In this document: positions 28,368 to 34,412 of the stretch, one piece after another | Layout: each line of letters opens with the position of its first letter | Position numbering within the stretch: the first letter of the stretch is position 1 | Source: a virus | Virus record (IMG/VR): IMGVR_UViG_3300013094_000150 | Span: 1 to 34,412 of that record | Reading direction: 5' to 3' (one strand) | Length of the DNA: 34,412 nt | Program-made: the position numbers and the translations under genes | The notes under the pieces: model-generated | Told to the model about the DNA's origin: nothing | The model's database searches: none | What the model saw: only the letters and a program-made list of their open reading frames with translations

Positions 28368-28859
28368 TCAGTATCCTCTTTGTTGACGTGCTCTATTTTC
28401 TTTGTTCTTTGAGAAGTAGAGATTCATCAGATCCGAAGCATCCATCCCAGTAGCAATCATGAGATTGAAAAGGAAGTGCTGGATATCGATGAGCTCCATC
28501 CAAAGTTCTTTCTTGTCTTCATCGGAAAGATCGTTGAAAGTCATATTCGGAGCTTTCTCGTGATAAGCTTTCTTCCAGGGCTTCCAGACTGCATTTCCGA
28601 TTCCATCTTTAACTCCTCCCAGAGCATCGAAAGTTTCTCTGAGCTCATCCTGAATAGCATGATAGTTCCAATCGAAAAAAGCTCTCATCTGGGGTAGTGG
28701 AGCTTCCCTCATAGCTTGGAAATCGTATCCGTAAACATTCTCCTGAATGTCTTTCTGTAAGTTGTAGAGATCTGCTAGAGTATCCTTGGATTCCGAGTAG
28801 ACATCTTCCACTTCCAGATGTGCACATGATTGAAAATTCTTCTGTGTAGTTTCTTGCAT
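28368..28859 (-). CDS. 56: dCTPase/dUTPase (T4 gp56-like)
   Basis: The 163-residue sequence aligns well with T4 gp56. FQSCAHLEVEDVY matches the NECAHL start, FDALGGVKDGIGNAVWKPWK then KAYHEKAPN matches LYTSLGG...AVWKPWKKRY, and LWMELIDIQHFLFNLMIATG with NKENRARQQRGY matches ELIDQFHFFMNKFIALGM and NAENFARQDRGY. These all-alpha pyrophosphatases hydrolyse dCTP and dUTP to the monophosphates. In T4 this keeps dCTP out of DNA that carries hydroxymethylcytosine. Here it may only balance pools or keep out uracil, since no hydroxymethylase is seen in the window. It follows a 180-bp leader with strong secondary structure. Confidence 0.9.
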   Translation of the reverse strand: MQETTQKNFQSCAHLEVEDVYSESKDTLADLYNLQKDIQENVYGYDFQAMREAPLPQMRAFFDWNYHAIQDELRETFDALGGVKDGIGNAVWKPWKKAYHEKAPNMTFNDLSDEDKKELWMELIDIQHFLFNLMIATGMDASDLMNLYFSKNKENRARQQRGY

Positions 28860-28925
28860 TTTGCGTGTTTCTTTATTCTTTGTATGAAAAAATACGTAAG
28901 AGTTCTTCGGAAAAACAGAAATAAA

Positions 28926-29034
28926 GTCTCCGAACTATCTGGGAACCTAGCATACAATGATTATCGGAGAGATTCCCCCAGTGTAAGGCCTTAAGGGGCA
29001 AGTTAAAGAATCAAAGGGAGCTCTAGACTGGAGA
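28926..29034. ncRNA. structured non-coding stretch between the dCTPase gene and a bidirectional terminator
   Basis: The 220 bp between 28860 and 29082 contains no convincing gene. It holds two competing pairings: TCTCCGA (28927) with TCGGAGA (28964-28970), and GTCTCC (28926) with GGAGAC near 29030. A CTGGGAA/TTCCCCCAG pairing and a CCTTAAGG palindrome are also present. On the minus strand it would be the leader of the dCTPase gene. On the plus strand it would be a short RNA ending at the terminator, whose T-run is better in that direction. Neither orientation is proved, and no tRNA fold was found. Confidence 0.3.
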
Positions 29035-29039
29035 CAACA

Positions 29040-29063
29040 AAAGAGGATCAAAGTCCTCTTTTT
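29040..29063. terminator. bidirectional terminator hairpin
   Basis: AAAAGAGGA and TCCTCTTTT form a perfect 9-bp stem with a 6-base loop. The plus strand continues TTGTTTAT and the minus strand TTGTTGTC. It lies 20 bp after the stop of the 29083-29865 gene, so it would end that unit on the minus strand. Confidence 0.8.
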
Positions 29064-29082
29064 GTTTATGATGTTACCGAGA

Positions 29083-29865
29083 TCAAGCAGCTGAGTCTTT
29101 CCCTTGACGATTTTGGCCATGTCCTTTCTGAAGAACTTCGTCATGAGTGTGATAGTTGATCTTCTGGAGAAACTGTTCGAAATCGAAGACTCTTCTCTCA
29201 TTCTTGGAATTGGTGCTCATTGGGAACTTGTGAAGCTGTGGAGTGTAGATGTTACCCATCACTGATTTCTTGGATGGTTCCATTCCGGGGAACCCTTTAT
29301 CCCAACTCTTATCCTTTTCGTCCTTGGAGTTATCTACGACTGGAGGAACTTTTTTGTCCACGTTATCATGAGCTGTCGTATCAGTTTTATCAGATGGAGT
29401 TTCCTTGCCCGCTGGCATTGGAATCTCGTTCTTGCCATCTTTCACTGTATCCTTTCCATCAGGGAAAGATTTAGTAGCCGGTTTCTCAGGTTTAGCATCC
29501 GCTAAGTTTCCTACTTTCTTGATATCATCAGTTTTAGCGTTAGCTAGAGGTTTTCCTCCGTCGGGTTGCTCAATCTTTAGAGCTTTTCCTTCATCCAAGT
29601 CCAGTGTTTCGAAATCGTAAGTTTCCAGATCTTCTCCAAGCTCAGCTTCAACAAGCTCAACGTAAACGTTGAAGAACTCGTCCAGAGATTCCTTAACTTT
29701 TTCTGGCAAGTCTTCATGAGAAGTCTTAGCATACTTTTCCAGTTCCTTCTCGGACATGGAATCAGCTAACTCCTTAACTTTCGCAGAGGGATTTTTCATT
29801 TCACCTCTCTTGCAGGCCAGAGCCATAGCGAAGAGGCGTTGTTGTTTGATTGAAACTGCAGGCAT
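29083..29865 (-). CDS. DUF3008-like N-terminal domain with long disordered tail
   Basis: The 260-residue protein starts MPAVSIKQQRLFAMALACKR and continues with AKVKELADSMSEKELEKYAK and TSHEDLP. This is the KQQ...A.A...G......DSM....L...A.T.h..LP pattern of DUF3008, a short family often found in phages. A helical acidic segment follows (residues 60-105). Then comes a long Lys/Asp/Pro-rich stretch without fold (KPLANAKTDDIKKVGNLADA and on, to about residue 210) and a short C-terminal region with FDFEQFLQKINYHTHDEVLQ. The function is unknown; structural or packaged roles fit the neighbourhood. It starts 10 bp after the preceding gene and ends at a strong terminator. Confidence 0.7.
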   Translation of the reverse strand: MPAVSIKQQRLFAMALACKRGEMKNPSAKVKELADSMSEKELEKYAKTSHEDLPEKVKESLDEFFNVYVELVEAELGEDLETYDFETLDLDEGKALKIEQPDGGKPLANAKTDDIKKVGNLADAKPEKPATKSFPDGKDTVKDGKNEIPMPAGKETPSDKTDTTAHDNVDKKVPPVVDNSKDEKDKSWDKGFPGMEPSKKSVMGNIYTPQLHKFPMSTNSKNERRVFDFEQFLQKINYHTHDEVLQKGHGQNRQGKDSAA

Positions 29866-29875
29866 TTTATGCTGG

Positions 29876-30139
29876 TTAAATTTTAACTTTCATCTTTTCG
29901 TATTCCACACCGTGCTCCTCACAGAGGATCTCCCATGCTTTGTCCAAATGGTCAATTGCTTCCTGAAGATGTTTTTTCACTTCAGGAGATTTCAAAGCTC
30001 CTGAAGTACTCAGATCATTGAGCTGATGGTAGAAAACAGTGAAAGTGTCAGAGATGTCATTGATAGTCATAACTCTTTCGTTGAGTGCTTCCTTGATCTC
30101 CGTGCCGGAGAAACTGCTGTAATCTGAAAGGTGTTTCAT
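29876..30139 (-). CDS. helical protein, 87 residues, with capsid-targeting-like leader
   Basis: The ATG at 30139 (MKHLSDYSSFSGTEIKEALN) is chosen, because a perfect late-type box lies at 30151-30164 inside the longer open frame. IKE followed by Ala fits the T4 prohead protease rule. The rest is mainly helical (INDISDTFTVFYHQLNDLST, VKKHLQEAIDHLDKAWEILC) and resembles a short four-helix bundle segment. I do not recognise the family. It heads a two-gene unit with the DUF3008-like gene. Confidence 0.65.
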   Translation of the reverse strand: MKHLSDYSSFSGTEIKEALNERVMTINDISDTFTVFYHQLNDLSTSGALKSPEVKKHLQEAIDHLDKAWEILCEEHGVEYEKMKVKI

Positions 30140-30150
30140 TTTATTAGATG

Positions 30151-30164
30151 TTTTTCTATATATC
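30151..30164 (-). promoter_or_regulatory. late-promoter-like box GATATATAGAAAAA
   Basis: The minus strand reads GATATATAGAAAAA 11 bp upstream of the ATG at 30139, identical to boxes at 20599 and 33596. Its GAT ATA TAG also forms the end (Asp-Ile-stop) of the 30156-30731 gene. Confidence 0.7.
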
Positions 30165-30731
30165 GGACAAATTGAAGAACTTAGATGCATTCAGAAAAGA
30201 TATGTAGTCATCGTAGCCTGAGATCTTAATTCCCAATGAGCTAATCGATGTGACCTTTTTCTTTGATCCTTTCTCGATGAAAAGATCACCTTTCCATGAA
30301 CGATCTGTCAGCTGTGTTCCAACAGGACCCTGGGGTTTTTGCTTAAAAATGTCAACTTTGGAGACCAAAATAGTTCCAGGAGTTATCCTGGAGATGAATC
30401 GATCTCTAAGTTCTTTCTCTCTGGATTCATCTTCCTTTCTTCGCTTCTCATCGCTTTCGTGCTTTCCTCTCGAGGAACTGAATTCACTAGCTTCTTTTTT
30501 GTCGATCAAGTATTTTCCATTATCGAGAACCCAACAGTCTTGAGTCTCTCCGGTGATCTTGAAGGGACCTGTCGCTAAGCTCATATCAGGGTGATGGCCC
30601 TTGTAAGTGAAAAGCATATGTTTGTCTCCATCATCCTTTCTGTGCGCAAGAGCATGTCCGGGTGAAGTTATTATGAGATCTCCGATCTTATGATCGTTTC
30701 TGTAATTCTCGAAAAGTTTTACGTATTTCAT
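30156..30731 (-). CDS. unknown protein, 191 residues, capsid-targeting-like start
   Basis: The start is the ATG at 30731, which overlaps the TGA of the upstream gene (TGATG). The protein begins MKYVKLFENYRNDHKIGDLI. The first ten residues recall the shared leader, but no clear L/I-x-E site follows. The body has small beta segments (DLIITSPGHALAHRKDDGDK, HMLFTYKGHHPDMSLATGPF, CWVLDNGKYLIDK). A highly charged helix comes next (GKHESDEKRRKEDESREKEL), then a second beta region that seems to repeat the theme (PGTILVSKVDIF...GIKISGYDDYISFLNASKFF). The family is unknown. Confidence 0.65.
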   Translation of the reverse strand: MKYVKLFENYRNDHKIGDLIITSPGHALAHRKDDGDKHMLFTYKGHHPDMSLATGPFKITGETQDCWVLDNGKYLIDKKEASEFSSSRGKHESDEKRRKEDESREKELRDRFISRITPGTILVSKVDIFKQKPQGPVGTQLTDRSWKGDLFIEKGSKKKVTSISSLGIKISGYDDYISFLNASKFFNLSDI

Positions 30732-31321
30732 CACAGTTGACGTATGATTAGTGCTTCATCTCCGATCGTATCGAACTGAGGCTTGAAGATATTGAGAAGG
30801 AATCTGAGAACTGTTTTCCCCAAGTCCTTGCTGAAATTTTCCGAATCGAAGGAGATGGAAGAAGATTTTACTTTGATTCTCTTCAGAGAGAGACTCTTCA
30901 GAGAGACACCCATTCGTTTCTGGTGACCGTAATCTGGCTCCGGAATGTCAAAATTTTCCACTCCTTCGTAAGTGATATCGAAATTGACTTGAACTTGGTA
31001 GACATCAGCTTCTTTTTCGTACTTGATGAAGAACTTACAAGGTTCTGTGACTTCTTCCTCCAGCTTTGCTTTTTCCAGAAAGTTTCCCCAACTTCTGATC
31101 TCCTGCAGAACTATAATGTCAGAGAGATGCTGTGCTCCGAGAGAGGGATAGTTGTTGTAATTTCTGTCTATTTCCTGAAAGATGTTGGAAATCTTCGCAT
31201 CCTCTGAAAGCGCATCGGGTGTTCCTGTTGTTGTCTTGGGAACGTTAGAAGCATCAGGAGTGGAAGGTGTAGAGATTTCTCCATCCTTTTCAAGTAAGAA
31301 TTCTTTGAAGTTCTTGATCAT
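30731..31321 (-). CDS. unknown protein, 196 residues, with capsid-targeting leader
   Basis: The N-terminus MIKNFKEFLLEKDGEISTPS is a textbook match to the leader pattern, with LLE as the likely cut site. A Thr/Pro/Ser-rich linker follows (TPDASNVPKTTTGTPDAL). A domain of about 150 residues comes next, with helix then strands (YNNYPSLGAQHLSDIIVLQE, CKFFIKYEKEADVYQVQVNF, KSLSLKRIKVKSSSISFDSE). I do not recognise it. The stop overlaps the next gene's ATG. It lies 15 bp after the WYL gene, in the transcript that starts at the 33596 box. Confidence 0.65.
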   Translation of the reverse strand: MIKNFKEFLLEKDGEISTPSTPDASNVPKTTTGTPDALSEDAKISNIFQEIDRNYNNYPSLGAQHLSDIIVLQEIRSWGNFLEKAKLEEEVTEPCKFFIKYEKEADVYQVQVNFDITYEGVENFDIPEPDYGHQKRMGVSLKSLSLKRIKVKSSSISFDSENFSKDLGKTVLRFLLNIFKPQFDTIGDEALIIRQL

Positions 31322-31336
31322 GATTCTCTCTTTTAT

Positions 31337-31750
31337 TTAGAATGCTGCTGTGAAGAGAATCTCCGACATCGCAGAGTCCTGATCATTGTATCCCTTTCGA
31401 GGAACTGTGAATTTTTGTCCTGTGGGAGTGATGGATTTGATTCTATCCACTCGGAAGAGTCTCCAACCTGGGACTACACTGGGATCCACTCTTCCGGATT
31501 TACTGATGCCTCTGATCAGCCAAGCTCTAACGTAGGTGATTCCTTTGTCATTGACACCTGCAGTGTAGGGTTCTATGACTCTGAGACCGTTGAGAATGTC
31601 ACTGGGAAATTCACCTCTGTAATCCACAGTGCAGGTGATCTTGTTGACTATCAGATCCTGAAGAGCTTCCAGGTTCTGAGATCTGAGATCCTCGAATAGC
31701 TGCTGTTCTGCTATCCTGGAGAACTGATCGTAAGTGTGGATGCTTTTCAC
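31337..31750 (-). CDS. WYL-domain-like protein with capsid-targeting leader
   Basis: The protein starts at a GTG (31750) 2 bp after the upstream gene: (M)KSIHTYDQFSRIAEQQLFED. IAE is exactly the residue triplet before the T4 internal-protein cut. The following 120 residues look like a WYL domain: NKITCTVDYRGE as the first strand, NGLRVIEPYTAGVNDKGITY then VRAWLIRGIS, and GWRLFRVDRIKSI, the typical 'FR.DRI' end. WYL domains bind ligands, often nucleic acids or nucleotides, and are common in defence and DNA-damage regulators. No HTH is attached. A packaged WYL protein would be unusual. Confidence 0.65.
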   Translation of the reverse strand: MKSIHTYDQFSRIAEQQLFEDLRSQNLEALQDLIVNKITCTVDYRGEFPSDILNGLRVIEPYTAGVNDKGITYVRAWLIRGISKSGRVDPSVVPGWRLFRVDRIKSITPTGQKFTVPRKGYNDQDSAMSEILFTAAF

Positions 31751-31752
31751 CG

Positions 31753-33585
31753 TCAGTTCAGATCATTTTTTAGCTTGTAGAAATGATTATGAGTCAGAGG
31801 CAGACAGAGTTTCTTGAACTTGTTAATGTCTCCTTCTTTTAAGCATTCCAGAGCACCGATGTCTCTGAGGTTATCGTTGGAATTGGTGTGCTTCATGTCC
31901 GGATCTCCAGACTGTATCTTGAAATCGCTAGCACGATTCTTATCGCAACAGATGTGATCTATGCAAAGGTTCTTTTCTCTAGCAACGTTCTGGATCTCCT
32001 TGTAATTTGGGAATTTGACGACTACTACAGTATGAACTAGATCCTCATGTTTCTTGAGAAAATCCTGAGTCATCTGCTTGAAAGTCTCCATGGACTTGAA
32101 AGGATGTCCTGACATGCATAGAATAGACTTGTTTCCTGTCAGTTGCTTGGCATCCTTCAGAGATGACAGGATCCCTTCATGGTAGGGAACAGTGTCACAG
32201 ATCACAAGAGAACAGTTGGAAAGTTTTCCGGCAGTGGTGCTGGCAGTAGTTTCGCAATTTCTGAGAACTTCCAGGTAAGCTGGAGCAGTTCTTTCAGGCT
32301 TTCTGACATCCACGTAGTTGGGAAATCCCACTTCATTGAGAGAGGAGATTCCATACTCTTCCCATGATTCATCCTGCTCATTGACCAAAAAAACTTCTCG
32401 GAACTCTTCGTAACTCAGAAAGCTCTCCTTGACTCCGGAGTCGATGAAATCTGCTATCTTGTCCACAAGCTGGTTATGATGCCAGATGAGTTCTCTCTTA
32501 AAAAATCCAAAAGCTTTCTTCTTATGAGTTCTCATGGAAGCCAACATGATCTTGAAGAGCTCCCTGTTAGTGGAACTGGAGTGAAGAAGTTGCAATGTTT
32601 CCTCGTTGGTGACGAACTTGTAGTTGATCTTAGCTTCCTCTCTAGTCAAAAAGACTGGCAACTCGAAATCCACTTCTCCTTCAAAATTATTCTTGTAGTA
32701 CTGTGACTTGCAGAACATGTTGAAAGATTTGCAGATGAATTCAATGTACCTTTCCTCGAAAGTCTTACCTCTCAACTTGATCTTGCTGAAATCCATCTCC
32801 TGAAAAAATTCCTGAAGAAAGACTAGAGTCAAGCTGTATATGTCCGAAGGTTTGACTTCCTGAGATTTCTCTTCTTTCTGGTTTCTGTAGACTGGATTCA
32901 TCACCTTGAGTGGATTCTTTCCATCAAACTTAAAGACTAGAGCTTCTATGTCCTTGTCCAGTGAGTTTTGCATGAAAGTCTTTCCGACTTCGGGATTCAG
33001 CGTCTTGATGAAGAAGATAGAGAATTTCTCAGTTCTGAACTTCTTATCCAACTCATCAGCTGGAGTGTGCAGAAAGGAGAGAATCTTTTCTCGTTGCTCA
33101 GAGTTCAGCTTACCACTGAACACGATGGGAGGACCCTCACATTCAAGCGTGGAAGCCCATTCATCCAGAGTCTTCTTATCGTTTACGATTTCCAGAACTT
33201 TTCCCTGAGGATCTCTGACTGTGATGTCAGTTAGCACCAAGTGATTCAGAGGAATACGATCGTAAGTTATCTTGACAGGCGAAAGATTGGGGAAGTATTC
33301 GAATCCGAATCTCCAACCCTCTGGGATCTGTGAAAGTTTTTCGTTGTTGAAACTCTCGAAATGATTGATAGCTTTTTCGTAGTACTTTGCTAGAGTCCTA
33401 TCAATTCTTGTGATGGGAACTGAATCATTTCTCTTGAAAAATTTCATCTCGTTTCCGCCTCTGACTTCAAAGCCGAATCGGGAACCGTCTAACTTTTCCT
33501 CGACTTCAACTTCAGAGTCCAAAAGCTTTTCCACAAACTTCGGATCTTTCTTGTAAATGTCGTAAAGGTGTTGAATGCCTGCCAT
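31753..33585 (-). CDS. ATP-dependent nucleic-acid ligase fused to a nucleotidyltransferase-like domain
   Basis: The N-terminal half (about residues 20-240) has the covalent nucleotidyltransferase motifs. EVEEKLDGSRFGFEV is motif I with Lys31, GWRFGFEYFPNLSPV is motif III, and DIEALVFKFDG...LKVMNP gives motifs IV and V. This is the layout of RNA ligases and ATP-dependent DNA ligases. A middle helical region is unrecognised. The C-terminal 150 residues (from about 459, SLVICDTVPYHEGILSSLKD) resemble the HIGH-type nucleotidyltransferases of phages: a degenerate HxGH (YHEGI), SILCMSGHPFKSMETFKQM, and a late NLRDIGALECLKEGDINKFK then KLCLP segment like 'SGTKMR.A...GD...F...LP'. The NAD+-dependent LigA elsewhere suggests that this one acts on RNA. 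A late-type box is 10 bp upstream. Confidence 0.75.
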   Translation of the reverse strand: MAGIQHLYDIYKKDPKFVEKLLDSEVEVEEKLDGSRFGFEVRGGNEMKFFKRNDSVPITRIDRTLAKYYEKAINHFESFNNEKLSQIPEGWRFGFEYFPNLSPVKITYDRIPLNHLVLTDITVRDPQGKVLEIVNDKKTLDEWASTLECEGPPIVFSGKLNSEQREKILSFLHTPADELDKKFRTEKFSIFFIKTLNPEVGKTFMQNSLDKDIEALVFKFDGKNPLKVMNPVYRNQKEEKSQEVKPSDIYSLTLVFLQEFFQEMDFSKIKLRGKTFEERYIEFICKSFNMFCKSQYYKNNFEGEVDFELPVFLTREEAKINYKFVTNEETLQLLHSSSTNRELFKIMLASMRTHKKKAFGFFKRELIWHHNQLVDKIADFIDSGVKESFLSYEEFREVFLVNEQDESWEEYGISSLNEVGFPNYVDVRKPERTAPAYLEVLRNCETTASTTAGKLSNCSLVICDTVPYHEGILSSLKDAKQLTGNKSILCMSGHPFKSMETFKQMTQDFLKKHEDLVHTVVVVKFPNYKEIQNVAREKNLCIDHICCDKNRASDFKIQSGDPDMKHTNSNDNLRDIGALECLKEGDINKFKKLCLPLTHNHFYKLKNDLN

Positions 33586-33595
33586 TATGCTGCGA

Positions 33596-33609
33596 TTTTT
33601 CTATATATC
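33596..33609 (-). promoter_or_regulatory. late-promoter-like box GATATATAGAAAAA
   Basis: The minus strand reads GATATATAGAAAAA 10 bp upstream of the ligase-fusion ATG at 33585, identical to the boxes at 20599 and 30151. Confidence 0.7.
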
Positions 33610-33643
33610 TACCTATTGATTATATGCTTTTCTGGATGCAAGT

Positions 33644-34237
33644 TCAAACTTTGGGCCTTCCCAGGAGAATCTTTTCGGATTTCTTTCCGCCAATGGTACG
33701 GACGTACCATCCGTCACCGGGCATAGTGGATTCAGAAGGCTTTCCTTTCCATTCCACATCTCCGATGACTTTTCTGACTTCTTTCTCATCATCGACTACT
33801 GGAACGTTGAATCTCTGGATGAGAATCGAAGCTAACTTCCCGGAAGCTTCTATGTAGAAACCCTTCTTTTTAAGTTCCTTGCTTTCCTCGTCCAAGTAAA
33901 CTTTCTTAGCTTCTCGAGAACCGTCATGGCCCACACCCACATACTTGACACCGTAATGTGTGTTCTTTCCGATGATGATCAAATCCACATCAGGAGATCT
34001 GTGTATGTCAATGCCTTTCCAGTAAGTCCATTCCGGATCCGAAAAGACATCCTCTGGAGATTTGACCTTCAGGTGACCTCCCATCTCCTGGTAAGCAGTG
34101 TGAATCAGCTCGAAGAACTCTTCAGCTAAGTCAGGATGCTTGGTAGGATCGATTTTGATCCAGACGCCTCTCTTAGTGTGAAGTTCGTCTCCGCTACTTT
34201 CCAGAAGAAAGTCTTGAAATTGTCTGATGTGCTTCAC
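33644..34237 (-). CDS. unknown protein, 197 residues, with capsid-targeting leader
   Basis: It starts at a GTG (34237): (M)KHIRQFQDFLLESSGDELHT, with LLE followed by Ser as a likely prohead protease site. The body is alpha/beta (WIKIDPTKHPDLAEEFFELI, GHLKVKSPEDVFSDPEWTYW, DVDLIIIGKNTHYGVKYVGV, IEASGKLASILIQRFNVPVV) and ends with a basic patch, GGKKSEKILLGRPKV. IIIGKNTHYGVKYVGVGHDG could be a strand-loop of a small enzyme or ADP-ribose-binding fold, but I cannot name a family. The start overlaps the small basic ORF upstream. Confidence 0.7.
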   Translation of the reverse strand: MKHIRQFQDFLLESSGDELHTKRGVWIKIDPTKHPDLAEEFFELIHTAYQEMGGHLKVKSPEDVFSDPEWTYWKGIDIHRSPDVDLIIIGKNTHYGVKYVGVGHDGSREAKKVYLDEESKELKKKGFYIEASGKLASILIQRFNVPVVDDEKEVRKVIGDVEWKGKPSESTMPGDGWYVRTIGGKKSEKILLGRPKV

Positions 34238-34334
34238 GTTTCTTCTTTATTCTTTTGAGTTTGAGGTATCTTAGGATGGGTTGACTTTTTTCATGAAAAG
34301 CTGCGATGAATCTGGGATCTATCTGTGCGTGCAT
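34194..34334 (-). CDS. possible small basic protein, 46 residues
   Basis: The ATG at 34334 opens MHAQIDPRFIAAFHEKSQPI then LRYLKLKRIKKKREAHQTIS. The first 36 residues fill the gap between two genes and look protein-like, ending in a very basic stretch. The last 14 overlap the start of the 33644-34237 gene in another frame. Composition suggests nucleic-acid binding, but nothing firmer can be said, and chance is possible. Confidence 0.45.
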   Translation of the reverse strand: MHAQIDPRFIAAFHEKSQPILRYLKLKRIKKKREAHQTISRLSSGK

Positions 34335-34343
34335 AAAATTCTT

Positions 34344-34412
34344 TTAAGGGTTTGGGAAAAAATCTGAGTATCTGTTGACATACTTGCTGAAGCTCTCCTT
34401 GCTCTTTTTCAG
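34344..34412 (-). CDS. C-terminal end of a gene cut by the window edge
   Basis: The frame entering from the right end reads LKKSKESFSKYVNRYSDFFP then NP and stops at a TAA 9 bp before the next ATG. Only 22 codons are visible, so the product cannot be identified; the short spacing supports it as real. Confidence 0.5.
   Translation of the reverse strand: MKKSKESFSKYVNRYSDFFPNP

Noticed and set aside
28235-28453. Plus-strand membrane-like frame opposite the 28111-28365 gene
   Set aside because: The minus-strand frame fits the gap exactly and follows the direction of all other genes.
29876-30190. 104-residue version of the 29876-30139 gene
   Set aside because: It would start inside the upstream gene and run through the late-promoter box; the ATG at 30139 gives the leader motif.

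Overview
The window looks like part of a large T4-like myovirus genome, with every convincing gene on the minus strand. T4-type replication and nucleotide genes are present: UvsX recombinase, a sliding clamp, both type II topoisomerase subunits, a family B DNA polymerase in two separate genes, class Ia ribonucleotide reductase (NrdA/NrdB) and a gp56-like dCTPase/dUTPase. Several features point to a Bacteroidota host. Gene starts mostly lack Shine-Dalgarno sequences. Four genes are preceded by TATATTTG boxes, which fit the Bacteroidota -7 consensus TAnnTTTG. The phage bS21 ribosomal protein resembles Bacteroidota bS21, and the RNR subunits are of the eukaryote/Bacteroidota type. This assignment is an inference, because no database search was possible.

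Layout, read from low to high coordinates: 1-4.5 kb holds uvsX (partial), a deoxyribosyltransferase-like gene, the C-terminal half of the polymerase, a PTH2-like gene, a GC-rich structured non-coding stretch, the clamp and two unknown genes. 4.6-8.7 kb holds a 1051-residue fibre-like protein, a small helical Dps-like protein and a probable late protein. 8.8-12.4 kb holds the topoisomerase genes. 12.4-17.5 kb holds a coiled-coil protein, bS21, a NUDIX hydrolase, NAD-dependent DNA ligase interrupted at its 3' end by a GIY-YIG endonuclease cassette, and a PrimPol-like protein. 17.4-20.6 kb holds a run of small late-type genes, a T4-type lysozyme and a glutamine-amidotransferase-like protein. 20.6-26.6 kb is the RNR locus, invaded twice. 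26.7-28.9 kb holds the N-terminal polymerase half, a small membrane protein and the dCTPase. 29-34.4 kb holds a second late-type cluster with a ligase-nucleotidyltransferase fusion and a WYL-domain protein.

Three homing-endonuclease cassettes are the most striking content. In nrdA, the gene is fractured into NrdA-N plus an N-intein and a C-intein plus NrdA-C, with a PD-(D/E)XK-like endonuclease gene between them; the intein has an atypical Gly at the +1 position. In lig and nrdB, a GIY-YIG and an HNH endonuclease follow a complete host gene, and a second copy of the host gene's 3' end lies just beyond the endonuclease, overlapping its stop codon. In all three cases a late-promoter-like TATATA or TATAAATA box sits inside an inverted repeat at the endonuclease start. 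In the nrdA case the repeat would hide a perfect Shine-Dalgarno sequence in long transcripts.

Two further patterns tie genes together. A box of the form GATATATA(G/A)AAA precedes a set of genes and is probably the phage late promoter. About ten otherwise unrelated proteins begin with a short leader of the form MK-x-aromatic...F...(L/I)xE, resembling the T4 capsid-targeting sequence that is cut by the prohead protease. Together these suggest a set of late-expressed proteins that may be packaged in the head and delivered with the DNA.
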